Positions 1 through 7,123 of a stretch of 64,000 nt of DNA are shown in pieces; within the stretch, counting starts at the first letter, position 1, and each line of letters starts with the position of its first letter. The notes beneath the pieces were generated by a model. It saw only the letters and a list, made by a program, of their open reading frames with translations, was not told the DNA's origin and searched no databases. The DNA is from Bremerella cremea. Its GTDB lineage: Bacteria > Planctomycetota > Planctomycetia > Pirellulales > Pirellulaceae. The translations under genes and the position numbers were made by a program. Where the stretch lies: positions 186,001-250,000 of the forward strand of contig NZ_QPEX01000030.1 in the NCBI RefSeq assembly GCF_003335505.1, given 5' to 3'.

Positions 1-2406
1 GTTCGGCGTAAATCGATTGGATAGCTGGGAATCGCTATGCGTGTTCCCCATGGCCGAGGCAATTCCGTTAAGAAGCATCGACTGCGTGATCGGTTTGGTA
101 ATGCTTTTGGCAATTCCTAGCCGATCGGCTAGTTGGGCATCGAGGGGGCGATCGGCCGAAGATAGCAGCATGATGGTCAACTGCGACGGGTCGGCGATGC
201 GGCGGATGTGTTCGACCAGCTCGATGCCGTCCATGCCGGGCATCATCACATCGATCATGGCCAGCTGAAACGGGGCTTGGTCATTCTTAGCTCGGTCGAT
301 TTCCAGCAGAGCATTCGGCCCACTACCGGTCACGGTCGGTTTCATGCCCCAGCTATTGAGCATCTCTTCGCAAATGATGCGATTGGTGAGATTGTCGTCA
401 ACGATTAAGACTTTTAGATCGTAGAGAGAATCGAGGCCTACTGGGGCAGCGGGAGTGATATCGGTAGCCCGGCCAAACTCGACAATAAAATGGAACGTGC
501 TACCATGGCCGAGCTCGCTTTCGACCCAGATTCTTCCTCCCATCATCTTGCTTAGCTGGGCGGAAATCGCCAGTCCTAAACCAGTGCCACCGTATTGCCG
601 AGTGGTAGAAGCATCGGCCTGGGTAAACGCGTCGAAGATCGTTTGTTGCTGCTTCGAGGTAATGCCGATGCCGGTGTCGTGAACGGAAAAGTGAAGCCGG
701 ATTTTATCGCCTGAGAACGACTCGTTCTCAACTTTCATCACCACTTCGCCTCGATCGGTGAATTTGATCGCATTGCCAACCAGGTTCACGATGATCTGAC
801 GCAAACGGCCTGCGTCGCCAACCAAGCCATCAGGAACTTCCGGTAAGATACGGGCGGCCAGTTCAATTCCTTTTTGCGAGGCGCGACTGGCGAGCGTATG
901 AATGGTTGATCCGAGCACCTCTCGCAAGCGAAACGGCAGCCGCTCGAGTTCTAACTTGCCGGCTTCGATCTTCGAGAAGTCGAGAATGTCGTTCAGCAGG
1001 ACAAGCAGCGAATCGGCTGAGCTTTGGACCAGCTTTTGATACTCGCGTTGCTCGCCCGTTAGATCGGTGTTTAGTAGCAACTCGGTCATTCCGATGATGC
1101 CATTCATGGGCGTACGGATTTCGTGGCTCATGTTCGCCAGAAAGTCGCTCTTGGATTGATTCGCTGACTCGGCTTGTTCCTTGGCGCGTACCAATTGCTG
1201 GTTCATTTCGGTTAACTGTTCGGTCATCCGGTTGAACTGCTTGGCAAGCATGGTGGCTTCGTCACTGCCACGAACAGGCACCTTGGCTTCCCAATCTCCT
1301 TCGCCAATCGCTGCCGAAGCATCGGTGATTTCGCGAATTCGTCGCGAGAGGGACCAAGAGAATCCGCCAGCGACGACCAGGGTCAACAGTGTGGCGAAAA
1401 GAGCCAGCGACCAGATGTTTTGTCGCATGATACGGATCGGGGCAAAGACTTGGGCTGCCTCTTGTTGCACCATTACAATCCAGTGCAGATTTTGCAACGA
1501 TCCGGTGTCTTCGGCGGAGGTTGCATAGGCGGCCAACACCTCTCCCTCGCCGTTGGACCGATGGCGGGTTGCAATAACGCCATCTTGCGTGAAGTCTTGG
1601 TCGAGGTTCTGGAAATACTGGCGACCATCTGCCAACGGGGCGGTTTGGCCTGGGGGGCCACGGATGATGCGGTAGTCGTGCGTGAACAAAAAGAATTCGG
1701 TATGGGCAGAAGTGTCGACGCGGGATTGTCCGTCGATAATGTTAAACACCTCCTGGATATTTAGCACGGCTTTCATCACACCGGCCAGTTTTCCTTCATG
1801 GGTTTCAACGGACATGCAGATATCTACGGAATAAACGTGGGCACTATCGTCGAACGAGACATCTCCGACGTAAATTCCATGCTTGGCCGCTTCTTGCCAC
1901 CACATTTCGTCGTCTTGGCGATAGTCGGAGGTGCGGTTGGTCAGTGCCGCGATCCCTCCGTATTGGTTGGTAAAGAAGATCTCTCCGTAAACCGCATAGC
2001 CCGTCGCTTCCTGAAGTTTCTCTTGCCGAAGTCGCAGCTCTTGCGAAAGTTCGTTATCGAGGAAGCGGGAAAGCAGCTTCTGTTGCTCAGGGACGGTGCC
2101 AGTTTGCCACTCTTCATCCAGCCGAATGACTTCTGCGGCAGGGTCGGGAAACGCCGCGAACTCTGCGTTTGCCTTGGCAAGGGTTTGCAGAACCAGATTG
2201 CTGCGTGTTAATGCTTTTAGATTGGCGATATGCGTGCGTAAGGCTCGGTCGATTTCGTCCATAACCGCCGCCGCCCTGGCTGCTGAACGATCCTCGATGA
2301 TTTCTCGGAGGCTATGTTCGCTCACCGCTACGGCATAGTATCCGACAACCCAAATCAACAGGGCTGGTAAAACGGTCGCCAGAAGCAACTTGTGAACGAT
2401 GCGCAT
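1..2406 (-). CDS. Hybrid sensor histidine kinase/response regulator (3' end outside window)
   Basis: This is a membrane-bound two-component sensor that should autophosphorylate a histidine and pass the phosphate to its own receiver domain. The 802 residues visible contain a first membrane helix at about 5-25, an extracytoplasmic Cache-like sensor region to about 325, a second helix at about 327-350, a HAMP region, and a HisKA domain with the H-box [12 protein letters not shown] (His428). An HATPase domain follows with HDTGIGI and GGTGLGL boxes. The receiver domain has the phosphoacceptor Asp719 in DVMMPGMDG and the conserved Lys771 in ITKPI. The reading frame is open to base 1, so the protein continues and may carry a second receiver or HPt domain. 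The start ATG at 2406 puts the first helix at the N-terminus. It is divergent from the sialidase gene. The signal sensed is unknown. Confidence 0.9.
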   Translation of the reverse strand, partial: MRIVHKLLLATVLPALLIWVVGYYAVAVSEHSLREIIEDRSAARAAAVMDEIDRALRTHIANLKALTRSNLVLQTLAKANAEFAAFPDPAAEVIRLDEEWQTGTVPEQQKLLSRFLDNELSQELRLRQEKLQEATGYAVYGEIFFTNQYGGIAALTNRTSDYRQDDEMWWQEAAKHGIYVGDVSFDDSAHVYSVDICMSVETHEGKLAGVMKAVLNIQEVFNIIDGQSRVDTSAHTEFFLFTHDYRIIRGPPGQTAPLADGRQYFQNLDQDFTQDGVIATRHRSNGEGEVLAAYATSAEDTGSLQNLHWIVMVQQEAAQVFAPIRIMRQNIWSLALFATLLTLVVAGGFSWSLSRRIREITDASAAIGEGDWEAKVPVRGSDEATMLAKQFNRMTEQLTEMNQQLVRAKEQAESANQSKSDFLANMSHEIRTPMNGIIGMTELLLNTDLTGEQREYQKLVQSSADSLLVLLNDILDFSKIEAGKLELERLPFRLREVLGSTIHTLASRASQKGIELAARILPEVPDGLVGDAGRLRQIIVNLVGNAIKFTDRGEVVMKVENESFSGDKIRLHFSVHDTGIGITSKQQQTIFDAFTQADASTTRQYGGTGLGLAISAQLSKMMGGRIWVESELGHGSTFHFIVEFGRATDITPAAPVGLDSLYDLKVLIVDDNLTNRIICEEMLNSWGMKPTVTGSGPNALLEIDRAKNDQAPFQLAMIDVMMPGMDGIELVEHIRRIADPSQLTIMLLSSADRPLDAQLADRLGIAKSITKPITQSMLLNGIASAMGNTHSDSQLSNRFTPN

Positions 2407-2745
2407 GCAAGATAGGGAATCTGTCGGCGGAGCATGAACGATGCGCAGGCCTAACCGCCAGATCTGCGTCTCGCTACCTCGGAAAGTCCTCTTTAATTTA
2501 AGGCAGATTGGATTCCCCTGGCAACGACTAACTCGGATAGGGAGGTCGTTATTTCAAGAGTTGCTAAGGCGGCAATTCCAAAGAACCCTTCGCTACGTGA
2601 GCTGCTCTCACTTTTTTGGTGGCTTGGTCGGCAAACCTTCTTCAACCCAAATAGTTGACCATGGGCTCCTACTGTGAGACTCTTGAGGACTCGTAAAGAT
2701 TGATCTTGCTCGCCTTCCTTCCTGGCCCCCCCTACTGGATAGATC
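2407..2745. promoter_or_regulatory. Divergent intergenic region, histidine kinase/sialidase
   Basis: These 339 bases separate two divergent genes and should hold both promoters. I see no convincing ORF, RNA gene or strong hairpin in them. The limits follow from the two chosen start codons. Confidence 0.4.
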
Positions 2746-3927
2746 ATGCCCAAATTGAATCGCCTGCTTGCTACCACGGTGCTGGTCACTTGGTCGCTTG
2801 CACTTTCGACGGACGTCGCGGTTGCTGCGGAAGATACCAAGTCGCCCCACGACATCGAATCGACCGTAGTTTGGAAGAGTGGTGATAATGGTTATCACAC
2901 TTACCGAATTCCCTCTCTTATTCAGACCCAAGATGGGGCTTTGCTGGCGTTTTGCGAAGGACGGCGCAGTTCTCGCAGCGACACTGGGGCCATCGACATA
3001 GTGATGAAACGTTCGACTGATCAAGGCAAAACCTGGGGCGAACAAGTCATTGTTTGGAAAGATGAAGACAATACCTGTGGTAACCCTTGCCCAGTGGTAG
3101 ACGAGTCGACGGGACGCATCTATCTGCTGCTAACCCATAACCTGGGCGAAGATCATGAATCGCAGATCAAGCTGAAGAAGTCGAAGTCGACCCGTACGGT
3201 TTGGGTTTGCCACAGCGACGACCACGGCTTGACCTGGACCCAGCCGAAAGAAATCACCCGCAGTGCCAAGAACCCCGATTGGGGCTGGTATGCAACCGGC
3301 CCTGGCGTTGGTATTCAAATTAAGCATGGACCGCACCAAGGTCGCCTCGTCATTCCGTGTGATCACAGCTATTCCGTCGATCCGGCGGTGCGGAAGGAAG
3401 GGTATGGTTTCGGTTCGCATGTGATCTATAGCGACGACCACGGCAAGACCTGGCAACTGGGAGGGACCATACATCCCGAGATGAACGAATGCCAAGTCAT
3501 CGAAGTCGGTGATCAGGGACACTTGGTGATCGACATGCGTTCGTACCGCGGCCAAGGTTGTCGTGCTCAATCGATCAGCACCGACGGCGGCGCGACTTGG
3601 TCCGAGATTACCGACGCACGACAAATGATCTCGCCAGTTTGTCAGGCCAGCCTAATTCGTTACTCGTGGCCAGTTGACGGAAAGCCAGGGCTCTTGCTGT
3701 TTTCCAGCCCGCGCGATCCGCAGAAACGCCGCAATCTGACGATTCTGGGGAGCTTCGACGAAGGCAAGGATTGGTCGTGGCAGCAAACGCTTTATCCAGA
3801 GCACTCCGCCTACTCTTGCCTGGCACCACTAGGAGACGGTGTGGTTGGCTGTTTGGGCGAAGTTGGTAAGAAGAGTGCGTACGATACCATCACACTCTTC
3901 CGCGTTCCCGTACCTCAGCAAAAGTAG
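2746..3927 (+). CDS. Secreted exo-alpha-sialidase (BNR/Asp-box family)
   Basis: This is a predicted six-bladed beta-propeller glycosidase that removes terminal sialic acids from glycans. The 393-residue product starts with a signal peptide (about residues 1-28). The RIP motif follows, with Arg54 expected to be part of the arginine triad, and Asp79 in the SRSDTG stretch is placed like the family acid/base residue. Five Asp-boxes of the S-x-D-x-G-x-T-W type lie near 90-97, 157-164, 229-236, 278-285 and 336-343, the last slightly degenerate (SFDEGKDW). The NE pair near 247-248 and Tyr356 (SAYS) match the usual nucleophile pair. Length fits a bacterial sialidase without extra carbohydrate-binding modules. 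The ADP-ribosylglycohydrolase gene follows after 14 bases, so the two are probably co-transcribed. Substrate preference cannot be read from the sequence. Confidence 0.9.
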   Translation: MPKLNRLLATTVLVTWSLALSTDVAVAAEDTKSPHDIESTVVWKSGDNGYHTYRIPSLIQTQDGALLAFCEGRRSSRSDTGAIDIVMKRSTDQGKTWGEQVIVWKDEDNTCGNPCPVVDESTGRIYLLLTHNLGEDHESQIKLKKSKSTRTVWVCHSDDHGLTWTQPKEITRSAKNPDWGWYATGPGVGIQIKHGPHQGRLVIPCDHSYSVDPAVRKEGYGFGSHVIYSDDHGKTWQLGGTIHPEMNECQVIEVGDQGHLVIDMRSYRGQGCRAQSISTDGGATWSEITDARQMISPVCQASLIRYSWPVDGKPGLLLFSSPRDPQKRRNLTILGSFDEGKDWSWQQTLYPEHSAYSCLAPLGDGVVGCLGEVGKKSAYDTITLFRVPVPQQK

Positions 3928-3941
3928 TCAGGCGGTGATCC

Positions 3942-4901
3942 TTGGCCGTTTCATTGGAACAGCGATTTCAAGGGAGTCTTCTGGGCTTGGCTGTAGGAGA
4001 CGCCCTAGGTGGTCGCTTCGAGGCCCAATCGGCCGAGCATCTGCGCCAGCGGTTTTCTGGTGTCGAATCACTGATCAACTACGTCACAGATGAAATTTGG
4101 TACACCGACGATACGCAAATGACTATCGCCCTGGCCGAAGTCTTAGCAGACCAAGGCGAGATTCTAGAAGAATCGCTCTGCGCTGCGTTTGTAGGCAATT
4201 ACGTCCCTTCACGCGGTTACGGACGTGGTGCGAGGATGGTCATCGAAGCGATGGAAGAGGGCGAAGACTATCGAGCGGTCGCCAGCAAGTACTTCCCTGG
4301 CGGCTCGTACGGCAACGGCGCAGCAATGCGGGTTGCCCCGGTCGGCCTGTTCTTTCACAACGACGAAGCCATGCTGCTCGAACAAGCCCGCCAGTCTGCG
4401 CTACCGACGCATGTTCACCCGCTAGGAATCGAAGGAGCTCAGTTGATCGCTGCAGCGGTGGCTTATGTCACCAGAAGTGACGAGTTCAAGCGAGACGATT
4501 TCTTTCGTTGGTTAATTTCCCTCTGCCAGTCGGAAGAGTACCGCGAGAAACTTACGGCTGCCTCTGAAATCAAATCAACAGAACAACTCGCGGGACTTGG
4601 CAATGGAATTGAAGCATTGGAATCGGTCCCTACAGCGATCGCCAGTTTTGCTCTCTCGCCAGAATCGTATGCGGAAACAATTGGCAACGTCATTCTGTTG
4701 GGAGGCGACGCCGATACTTTGGCCGCCATGGCCGGCGCAATTAGTGGTGCCCATCTAGGAGTTGATGCAATCCCGAAGCAACTCTTGGGACGACTGGAAG
4801 AGTCTCCGAAAGGGAAGAGCTATCTACTGAGCCTGGCAAGTCGGCTGTTCCTGAAATATCAACTACGCCTAGCGAATCGGTCAATCGACGAGCGAACCTA
4901 A
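3942..4901 (+). CDS. ADP-ribosylglycohydrolase family protein (DraG-like)
   Basis: This family hydrolyses ADP-ribosyl-protein or related ADP-ribose bonds using a Mg2+ centre. The 319-residue protein shows the N-terminal GSLLGLAVGDALGG signature, the metal-binding TDDT at 55-58, THVHP at 156-160, and the C-terminal GGDADT at 254-259 that completes the metal site. No signal peptide is visible, so it should act in the cytoplasm. The start is a TTG 14 bases after the sialidase stop, preceded by AGGCGGTG; no in-frame ATG fits the family N-terminus better. Pairing with a secreted sialidase is odd and gives no clear pathway; in-family alternatives include release of ADP-ribose from other small molecules. 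Confidence 0.88.
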   Translation: MAVSLEQRFQGSLLGLAVGDALGGRFEAQSAEHLRQRFSGVESLINYVTDEIWYTDDTQMTIALAEVLADQGEILEESLCAAFVGNYVPSRGYGRGARMVIEAMEEGEDYRAVASKYFPGGSYGNGAAMRVAPVGLFFHNDEAMLLEQARQSALPTHVHPLGIEGAQLIAAAVAYVTRSDEFKRDDFFRWLISLCQSEEYREKLTAASEIKSTEQLAGLGNGIEALESVPTAIASFALSPESYAETIGNVILLGGDADTLAAMAGAISGAHLGVDAIPKQLLGRLEESPKGKSYLLSLASRLFLKYQLRLANRSIDERT

Positions 4902-5055
4902 AAAGACTCGTCCCAGCGTTCAAAGCCTTCGAACTCACAGGACTAATTTCGTTTCTAAGAATTCAGAAATTCGAGCGAACCATCTGACTGTATGATCGTC
5001 TAACTATCCAGACAAACACATTCACCCTTTAAGTTACAAACGAGAAGAACTTTCG

Positions 5056-5157
5056 ATGTTGCCAATGATCAACATAGATCGACTTCAGATTAACGGCGGT
5101 AAGCAGTTGCCTGTGCCAACAGGGAATGGTTATCCGGCTCATTTTCTGCGCTTGTGA
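5056..5157 (+). CDS. Possible 33-residue small ORF before a terminator
   Basis: ATG at 5056 follows AGAAG at short spacing and opens 33 codons ending in TGA. A strong intrinsic terminator begins 31 bases later, so this stretch of the 396-base gap between 4901 and 5298 may be a short transcription unit. There is no recognisable family or signal peptide. It could instead be the body of a non-coding RNA that ends at the terminator, or chance. The rest of the gap holds nothing I recognise. Confidence 0.2.
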   Translation: MLPMINIDRLQINGGKQLPVPTGNGYPAHFLRL

Positions 5158-5188
5158 CTTGATGGGATAAAACCCAACGGCTGATATA

Positions 5189-5223
5189 AAGCCTGGTGTC
5201 ATAAGCGACGCCGGGCTTTTTTT
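5189..5223 (+). terminator. Rho-independent terminator before the tRNA array
   Basis: A 12-bp stem (AAGCCTGGTGTC with GACGCCGGGCTT, G-U pairs allowed), a 6-base loop and a run of seven T. It separates whatever is transcribed from the left, such as read-through from 4901 or the small unit at 5056, from the tRNA array. Confidence 0.85.
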
Positions 5224-5297
5224 GTGCCTTGATCGGAGCAACTTGGCACGGAAACTCACTAAGCACCTTCTGCGTGAAAGGTACGCGCACACATCAT

Positions 5298-5369
5298 GGT
5301 AGTCGAGGACTGGTTGTCCATGCTCGACTGATACTCGGGCCGCGCTGAGTTCGATTCCCAGGGCTACCA
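5298..5369 (+). tRNA. tRNA-Ile(GAT), D-arm unusual
   Basis: Acceptor GGTAGTC pairs with GGCTACC. The anticodon arm is CTCGA-CTGATAC-TCGGG, giving GAT with T33 and A37. The T-loop is TTCGATT with one T-stem mismatch. The D-loop is only five bases (TGGTT) and three bases link the D-stem to the anticodon stem instead of one. No CCA is encoded; CTT follows discriminator A. Confidence 0.75.
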
Positions 5370-5403
5370 CTTACCTATCGCGTGACTTCCAGGAAACGAA
5401 ACG

Positions 5404-5667
5404 ATGCCCCTTTATTACAAACAATGCCGCTTGGTCAAGCGAACGAGTTCCACCACAGCCGTCGAGCTTACCTCGTGGATACCGGAAAAGTATGCACATT
5501 TGCACGATTACGTTCAACTCAAACAAGCCGACGGTACGTTTGTTGACGGCTGGGAAGTGACGTGTGTCTCGGCAGAGAGACTTCAGGAAGAGCATCTGCC
5601 TGATTCGCATGCAATGATCAAAGGTCATAAAAAAGCGACCGGCGATGCGTTACCGAAACTCAGGTAA
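5404..5667 (+). CDS. Hypothetical 87-residue protein inside the tRNA array
   Basis: No family is recognised. The start ATG has AGGAAACGAAACG directly upstream, a plausible ribosome binding site. The product is small, soluble and charged, with no signal peptide or membrane helix. Its N-terminal half contains a short beta-rich stretch with TSWIPEKYAHLHDYVQL and DGWEVTCVS, reminiscent of small proteins seen beside phage tRNA genes; that resemblance is from memory and not tested. It lies 34 bases after tRNA-Ile(GAT) and 75 bases before tRNA-Ile(TAT), so it is probably transcribed with the array. A role in using or processing these tRNAs would be speculation. Confidence 0.6.
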   Translation: MPLYYKQCRLVKRTSSTTAVELTSWIPEKYAHLHDYVQLKQADGTFVDGWEVTCVSAERLQEEHLPDSHAMIKGHKKATGDALPKLR

Positions 5668-5742
5668 GCGTCGTCGAGCAAACCGGTAGGGCGTCGTGGA
5701 TAAGACCGCCGCGCCCGACTTGTGTTCGCAAGTGTTCCCCGG

Positions 5743-5815
5743 CGGCGCGTAGCTCAGCGGTGAGAGCGGCGTCCTTATAAGACGCGAGTCGTGGGTTCAA
5801 CTCCCACCGCGCCGA
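5743..5815 (+). tRNA. tRNA-Ile(TAT)
   Basis: A well-formed cloverleaf: acceptor CGGCGCG/CGCGCCG, D-stem GCTC/GAGC, anticodon arm GCGTC-CTTATAA-GACGC with anticodon TAT at 5776-5778, T-stem GTGGG/CCCAC with loop TTCAACT. A UAU anticodon is rare in bacteria, where AUA is normally read by lysidine-modified tRNA-Ile(CAU). No CCA; TTG follows discriminator A. Confidence 0.9.
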
Positions 5816-5845
5816 TTGAGAAGGAACAAAACAGCAATACAACAG

Positions 5846-5916
5846 GCATCGGTCGTCCAGTGGTAGGACACCGCATTCGTAATGCGGAGACGAGGTTTCG
5901 ATTCCCTCTCGGTGCT
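5846..5916 (+). tRNA. tRNA-Thr(CGT)
   Basis: Acceptor GCATCGG/TCGGTGC with G-U pairs, D-stem GTCC/GGAC, anticodon arm CCGCA-TTCGTAA-TGCGG, T-loop TTCGATT. T-stem position 53 is T, so the usually invariant 53-61 G-C pair is lost. No CCA; CTT follows discriminator T. Confidence 0.85.
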
Positions 5917-5950
5917 CTTGTGATCTTTGACGATTGAAGATGAAAAATCA

Positions 5951-6021
5951 GCGCCCATGATGTAGCGGTAGCCTACTGCCTTGCCATGGCGGAAGTGTGG
6001 GTTCGACTCCCACTGGGTGCT
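5951..6021 (+). tRNA. tRNA-Gly(GCC)
   Basis: Acceptor GCGCCCA/TGGGTGC, anticodon arm CTGCC-TTGCCAT-GGCGG giving GCC, T-stem GTGGG/CCCAC with loop TTCGACT. The D-stem (ATGT/GCCT) has a mismatch. No CCA; CTC follows discriminator T. Confidence 0.85.
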
Positions 6022-6033
6022 CTCGATTTCATT

Positions 6034-6108
6034 CACGATGTGGGAAAGCTTGGCTAATCCGCGTGCTTTGGGAGCACGAGATCGCAGGCTTGAGTCCAGT
6101 CATCGTGA
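6034..6108 (+). tRNA. tRNA-Pro(TGG), degenerate T-arm
   Basis: Acceptor CACGATG/CATCGTG is perfect. The anticodon arm CGTGC-TTTGGGA-GCACG gives TGG with the G37 typical of proline tRNAs. D-stem is GGA/TCC. The T-loop reads CTTGAGT instead of TTCGANT, changing positions 54 and 56, and the T-stem has one mismatch. No CCA; CTT follows discriminator A. Confidence 0.75.
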
Positions 6109-6113
6109 CTTAT

Positions 6114-6188
6114 TGTGGTGGGTCCTGTGTTGGTACGGGAAGGCGGCTATTAACCGCTTCGCCGCAGGTTCGATTCCTGCCTCCACAG
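6114..6188 (+). tRNA. tRNA-Asn-like with anticodon ATT (A34)
   Basis: Acceptor TGTGGTG/CTCCACA has one T-T mismatch. D-stem TCCT/GGGA, anticodon arm GGCGG-CTATTAA-CCGCT with ATT at 6149-6151, T-stem GCAGG/CCTGC with a normal TTCGATT loop. Bacterial tRNA-Asn normally has GTT, so A34 is highly unusual. No CCA; CTT follows discriminator G. Confidence 0.75.
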
Positions 6189-6202
6189 CTTGACGAAAAC
6201 AA

Positions 6203-6274
6203 GTGTCCTTGGCCGAGTGGCAGAGGTTTCAGGCCTCCAGCCTGGCGAGGCGGGTTCGACTCCCGCAGGGCACG
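6203..6274 (+). tRNA. tRNA-Gly-like(TCC) with C33
   Basis: Acceptor GTGTCCT/AGGGCAC, D-stem GCC/GGT, anticodon arm TCAGG-CCTCCAG-CCTGG, T-stem GCGGG/CCCGC with loop TTCGACT. In a seven-base loop the anticodon is TCC at 6236-6238, but position 33 is C rather than the near-universal T, and C32/G38 could pair to leave a five-base loop. No CCA; CTT follows discriminator G. Confidence 0.7.
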
Positions 6275-6344
6275 CTTGTGTGTGAAAAAGATCAGGAATT
6301 ATTGCGAACCTAGTTAGGATGTCTTGGTCTCTTGTTAACAGAAA

Positions 6345-6419
6345 TGCGAGGTAGACGCTGTTGGTAGTATCGCCTGGCTTTGGACCAGGAGGTCGTTGGT
6401 TCGATTCCAACCCTCGCAG
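6345..6419 (+). tRNA. tRNA-Gln(TTG)
   Basis: Acceptor TGCGAGG/CCTCGCA, anticodon arm CCTGG-CTTTGGA-CCAGG giving TTG, T-stem GTTGG/CCAAC with loop TTCGATT. The D-stem is weak. No CCA; CTT follows discriminator G. Confidence 0.87.
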
Positions 6420-6439
6420 CTTTTAGGGGTGACAACAAC

Positions 6440-6512
6440 AGTCCTGTGGCCCAGCGGCAACGGCAACTCTCTTACAAAGAGTCGATCGGGGGTTCGAGTC
6501 CCTCCAGGACTA
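6440..6512 (+). tRNA. tRNA-Val(TAC)
   Basis: Acceptor AGTCCTG/CAGGACT, D-stem GCC/GGC, anticodon arm ACTCT-CTTACAA-AGAGT giving TAC, T-stem GGGGG/CCCTC with loop TTCGAGT. No CCA; CTT follows discriminator A. Confidence 0.92.
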
Positions 6513-6584
6513 CTTAGCTAGGGCAAGACGGCAGCGTGCCTTCTTGATCACCTTTTCACTTCGCGAGTCATCGCGCAGCAAAAA

Positions 6585-6657
6585 GTTCTCGTGGAGCAGC
6601 GGAGTGCTCGCCTGCCTGTCACGCAGGAGATCGCCGGTTCGAATCCGGTCGGGAACG
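6585..6657 (+). tRNA. tRNA-Asp(GTC)
   Basis: Acceptor GTTCTCG/CGGGAAC, D-stem GAGC/GCTC, anticodon arm CCTGC-CTGTCAC-GCAGG giving GTC, T-stem GCCGG/CCGGT with loop TTCGAAT, discriminator G as usual for Asp. No CCA; CTT follows. Confidence 0.93.
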
Positions 6658-6668
6658 CTTTTTCAATT

Positions 6669-6746
6669 GGCATGGTACGCAAATCGGTAAAGCGGCGAAG
6701 CTCAAACCTTCGTGATTGTTTGTGGGTTCGACTCCCACCTGTGCCA
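6669..6746 (+). tRNA. tRNA-Leu(CAA)
   Basis: Acceptor GGCATGG/CTGTGCC, D-stem CGC/GCG, anticodon arm CGAAG-CTCAAAC-CTTCG giving CAA, T-stem GTGGG/CCCAC. The variable region is only nine bases (TGATTGTTT), short for a class II leucine tRNA and without an obvious stem. No CCA; CTG follows discriminator A. Confidence 0.85.
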
Positions 6747-6754
6747 CTGACTTC

Positions 6755-6841
6755 GGGCAGTGATCCCCGCAGCGGTCTGTAAAGCCGCGGTCAAGAAAGA
6801 AGCGGGGTGGTCGACGAGTGGTTCAATTCCTCCACTGCCCA
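6755..6841 (+). tRNA. tRNA-Tyr-like(GTA) without a canonical D-arm
   Basis: Acceptor GGGCAGT/ACTGCCC is perfect and the anticodon arm GCGGT-CTGTAAA-GCCGC gives GTA. Only ten bases (GATCCCCGCA) separate acceptor and anticodon stems, so no D-arm can form. Instead GATCCCCGC is complementary to GCGGGG...GGTC in the long variable region. The T-loop is TTCAATT with a poorly paired stem. Length (87) is right for a class II tRNA. No CCA; CTA follows. Confidence 0.6.
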
Positions 6842-6862
6842 CTAAGTGAATTGAATGAGAAT

Positions 6863-6945
6863 GGCCAAGTGGCGGAATTAGAAGACGCGCGACGCTTAGA
6901 ACGTCGTGTCCACCGGGCGTGGGAGTGCAAGTCTCCCCTTGGCTA
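6863..6945 (+). tRNA. tRNA-Leu(TAG)
   Basis: Acceptor GGCCAAG/CTTGGCT, D-stem GCG/CGC, anticodon arm CGACG-CTTAGAA-CGTCG giving TAG, long variable region, T-stem GGGAG/CTCCC. The D-loop GAATTAGAAGA lacks the conserved GG pair, and the T-loop is TGCAAGT, so the D-loop/T-loop contact may be altered. No CCA; CTG follows discriminator A. Confidence 0.82.
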
Positions 6946-7005
6946 CTGGATGTGTGTGATGAGCAAACCGCAAAGCTGTTCATTGCAGTGTTTGCAGATG
7001 ATTGA

Positions 7006-7075
7006 CGCGGGTAGAGCGAGGGCTCAACCAGGTCTCATAAGCCTGGCGTGTCGGGTGCGACTCCCGGACCCGCTA
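7006..7075 (+). tRNA. tRNA-CAT (Met, initiator or Ile2), short D-loop
   Basis: Acceptor CGCGGGT/ACCCGCT has a C1-T72 mismatch, recalling the mismatched first pair of initiator tRNA, but the anticodon stem CAGGT/GCCTG lacks the three G-C pairs of an initiator. The loop CTCATAA gives CAT. D-stem GAGC/GCTC with a four-base loop and a three-base link, like the Ile(GAT) gene. The T-loop is TGCGACT. No CCA; CTT then a T-run follows. Confidence 0.72.
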
Positions 7076-7123
7076 CTTTTTTGTCCGACTCTCGTAGACG
7101 CTGTTCTGCGAAAGTCGACACAC

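Noticed and set aside
5668-5742. Possible extra tRNA in the gap before Ile(TAT), with CGTCGTCG against CGGCGGCG.
   Set aside because: The pairing uses bases of the next tRNA's acceptor stem and no T-arm or anticodon loop is present.
6303-6344. CTTGTTAACAG as an Asn(GTT) anticodon loop.
   Set aside because: The flanking bases do not form a five-base-pair stem and there are no acceptor or T-arms.
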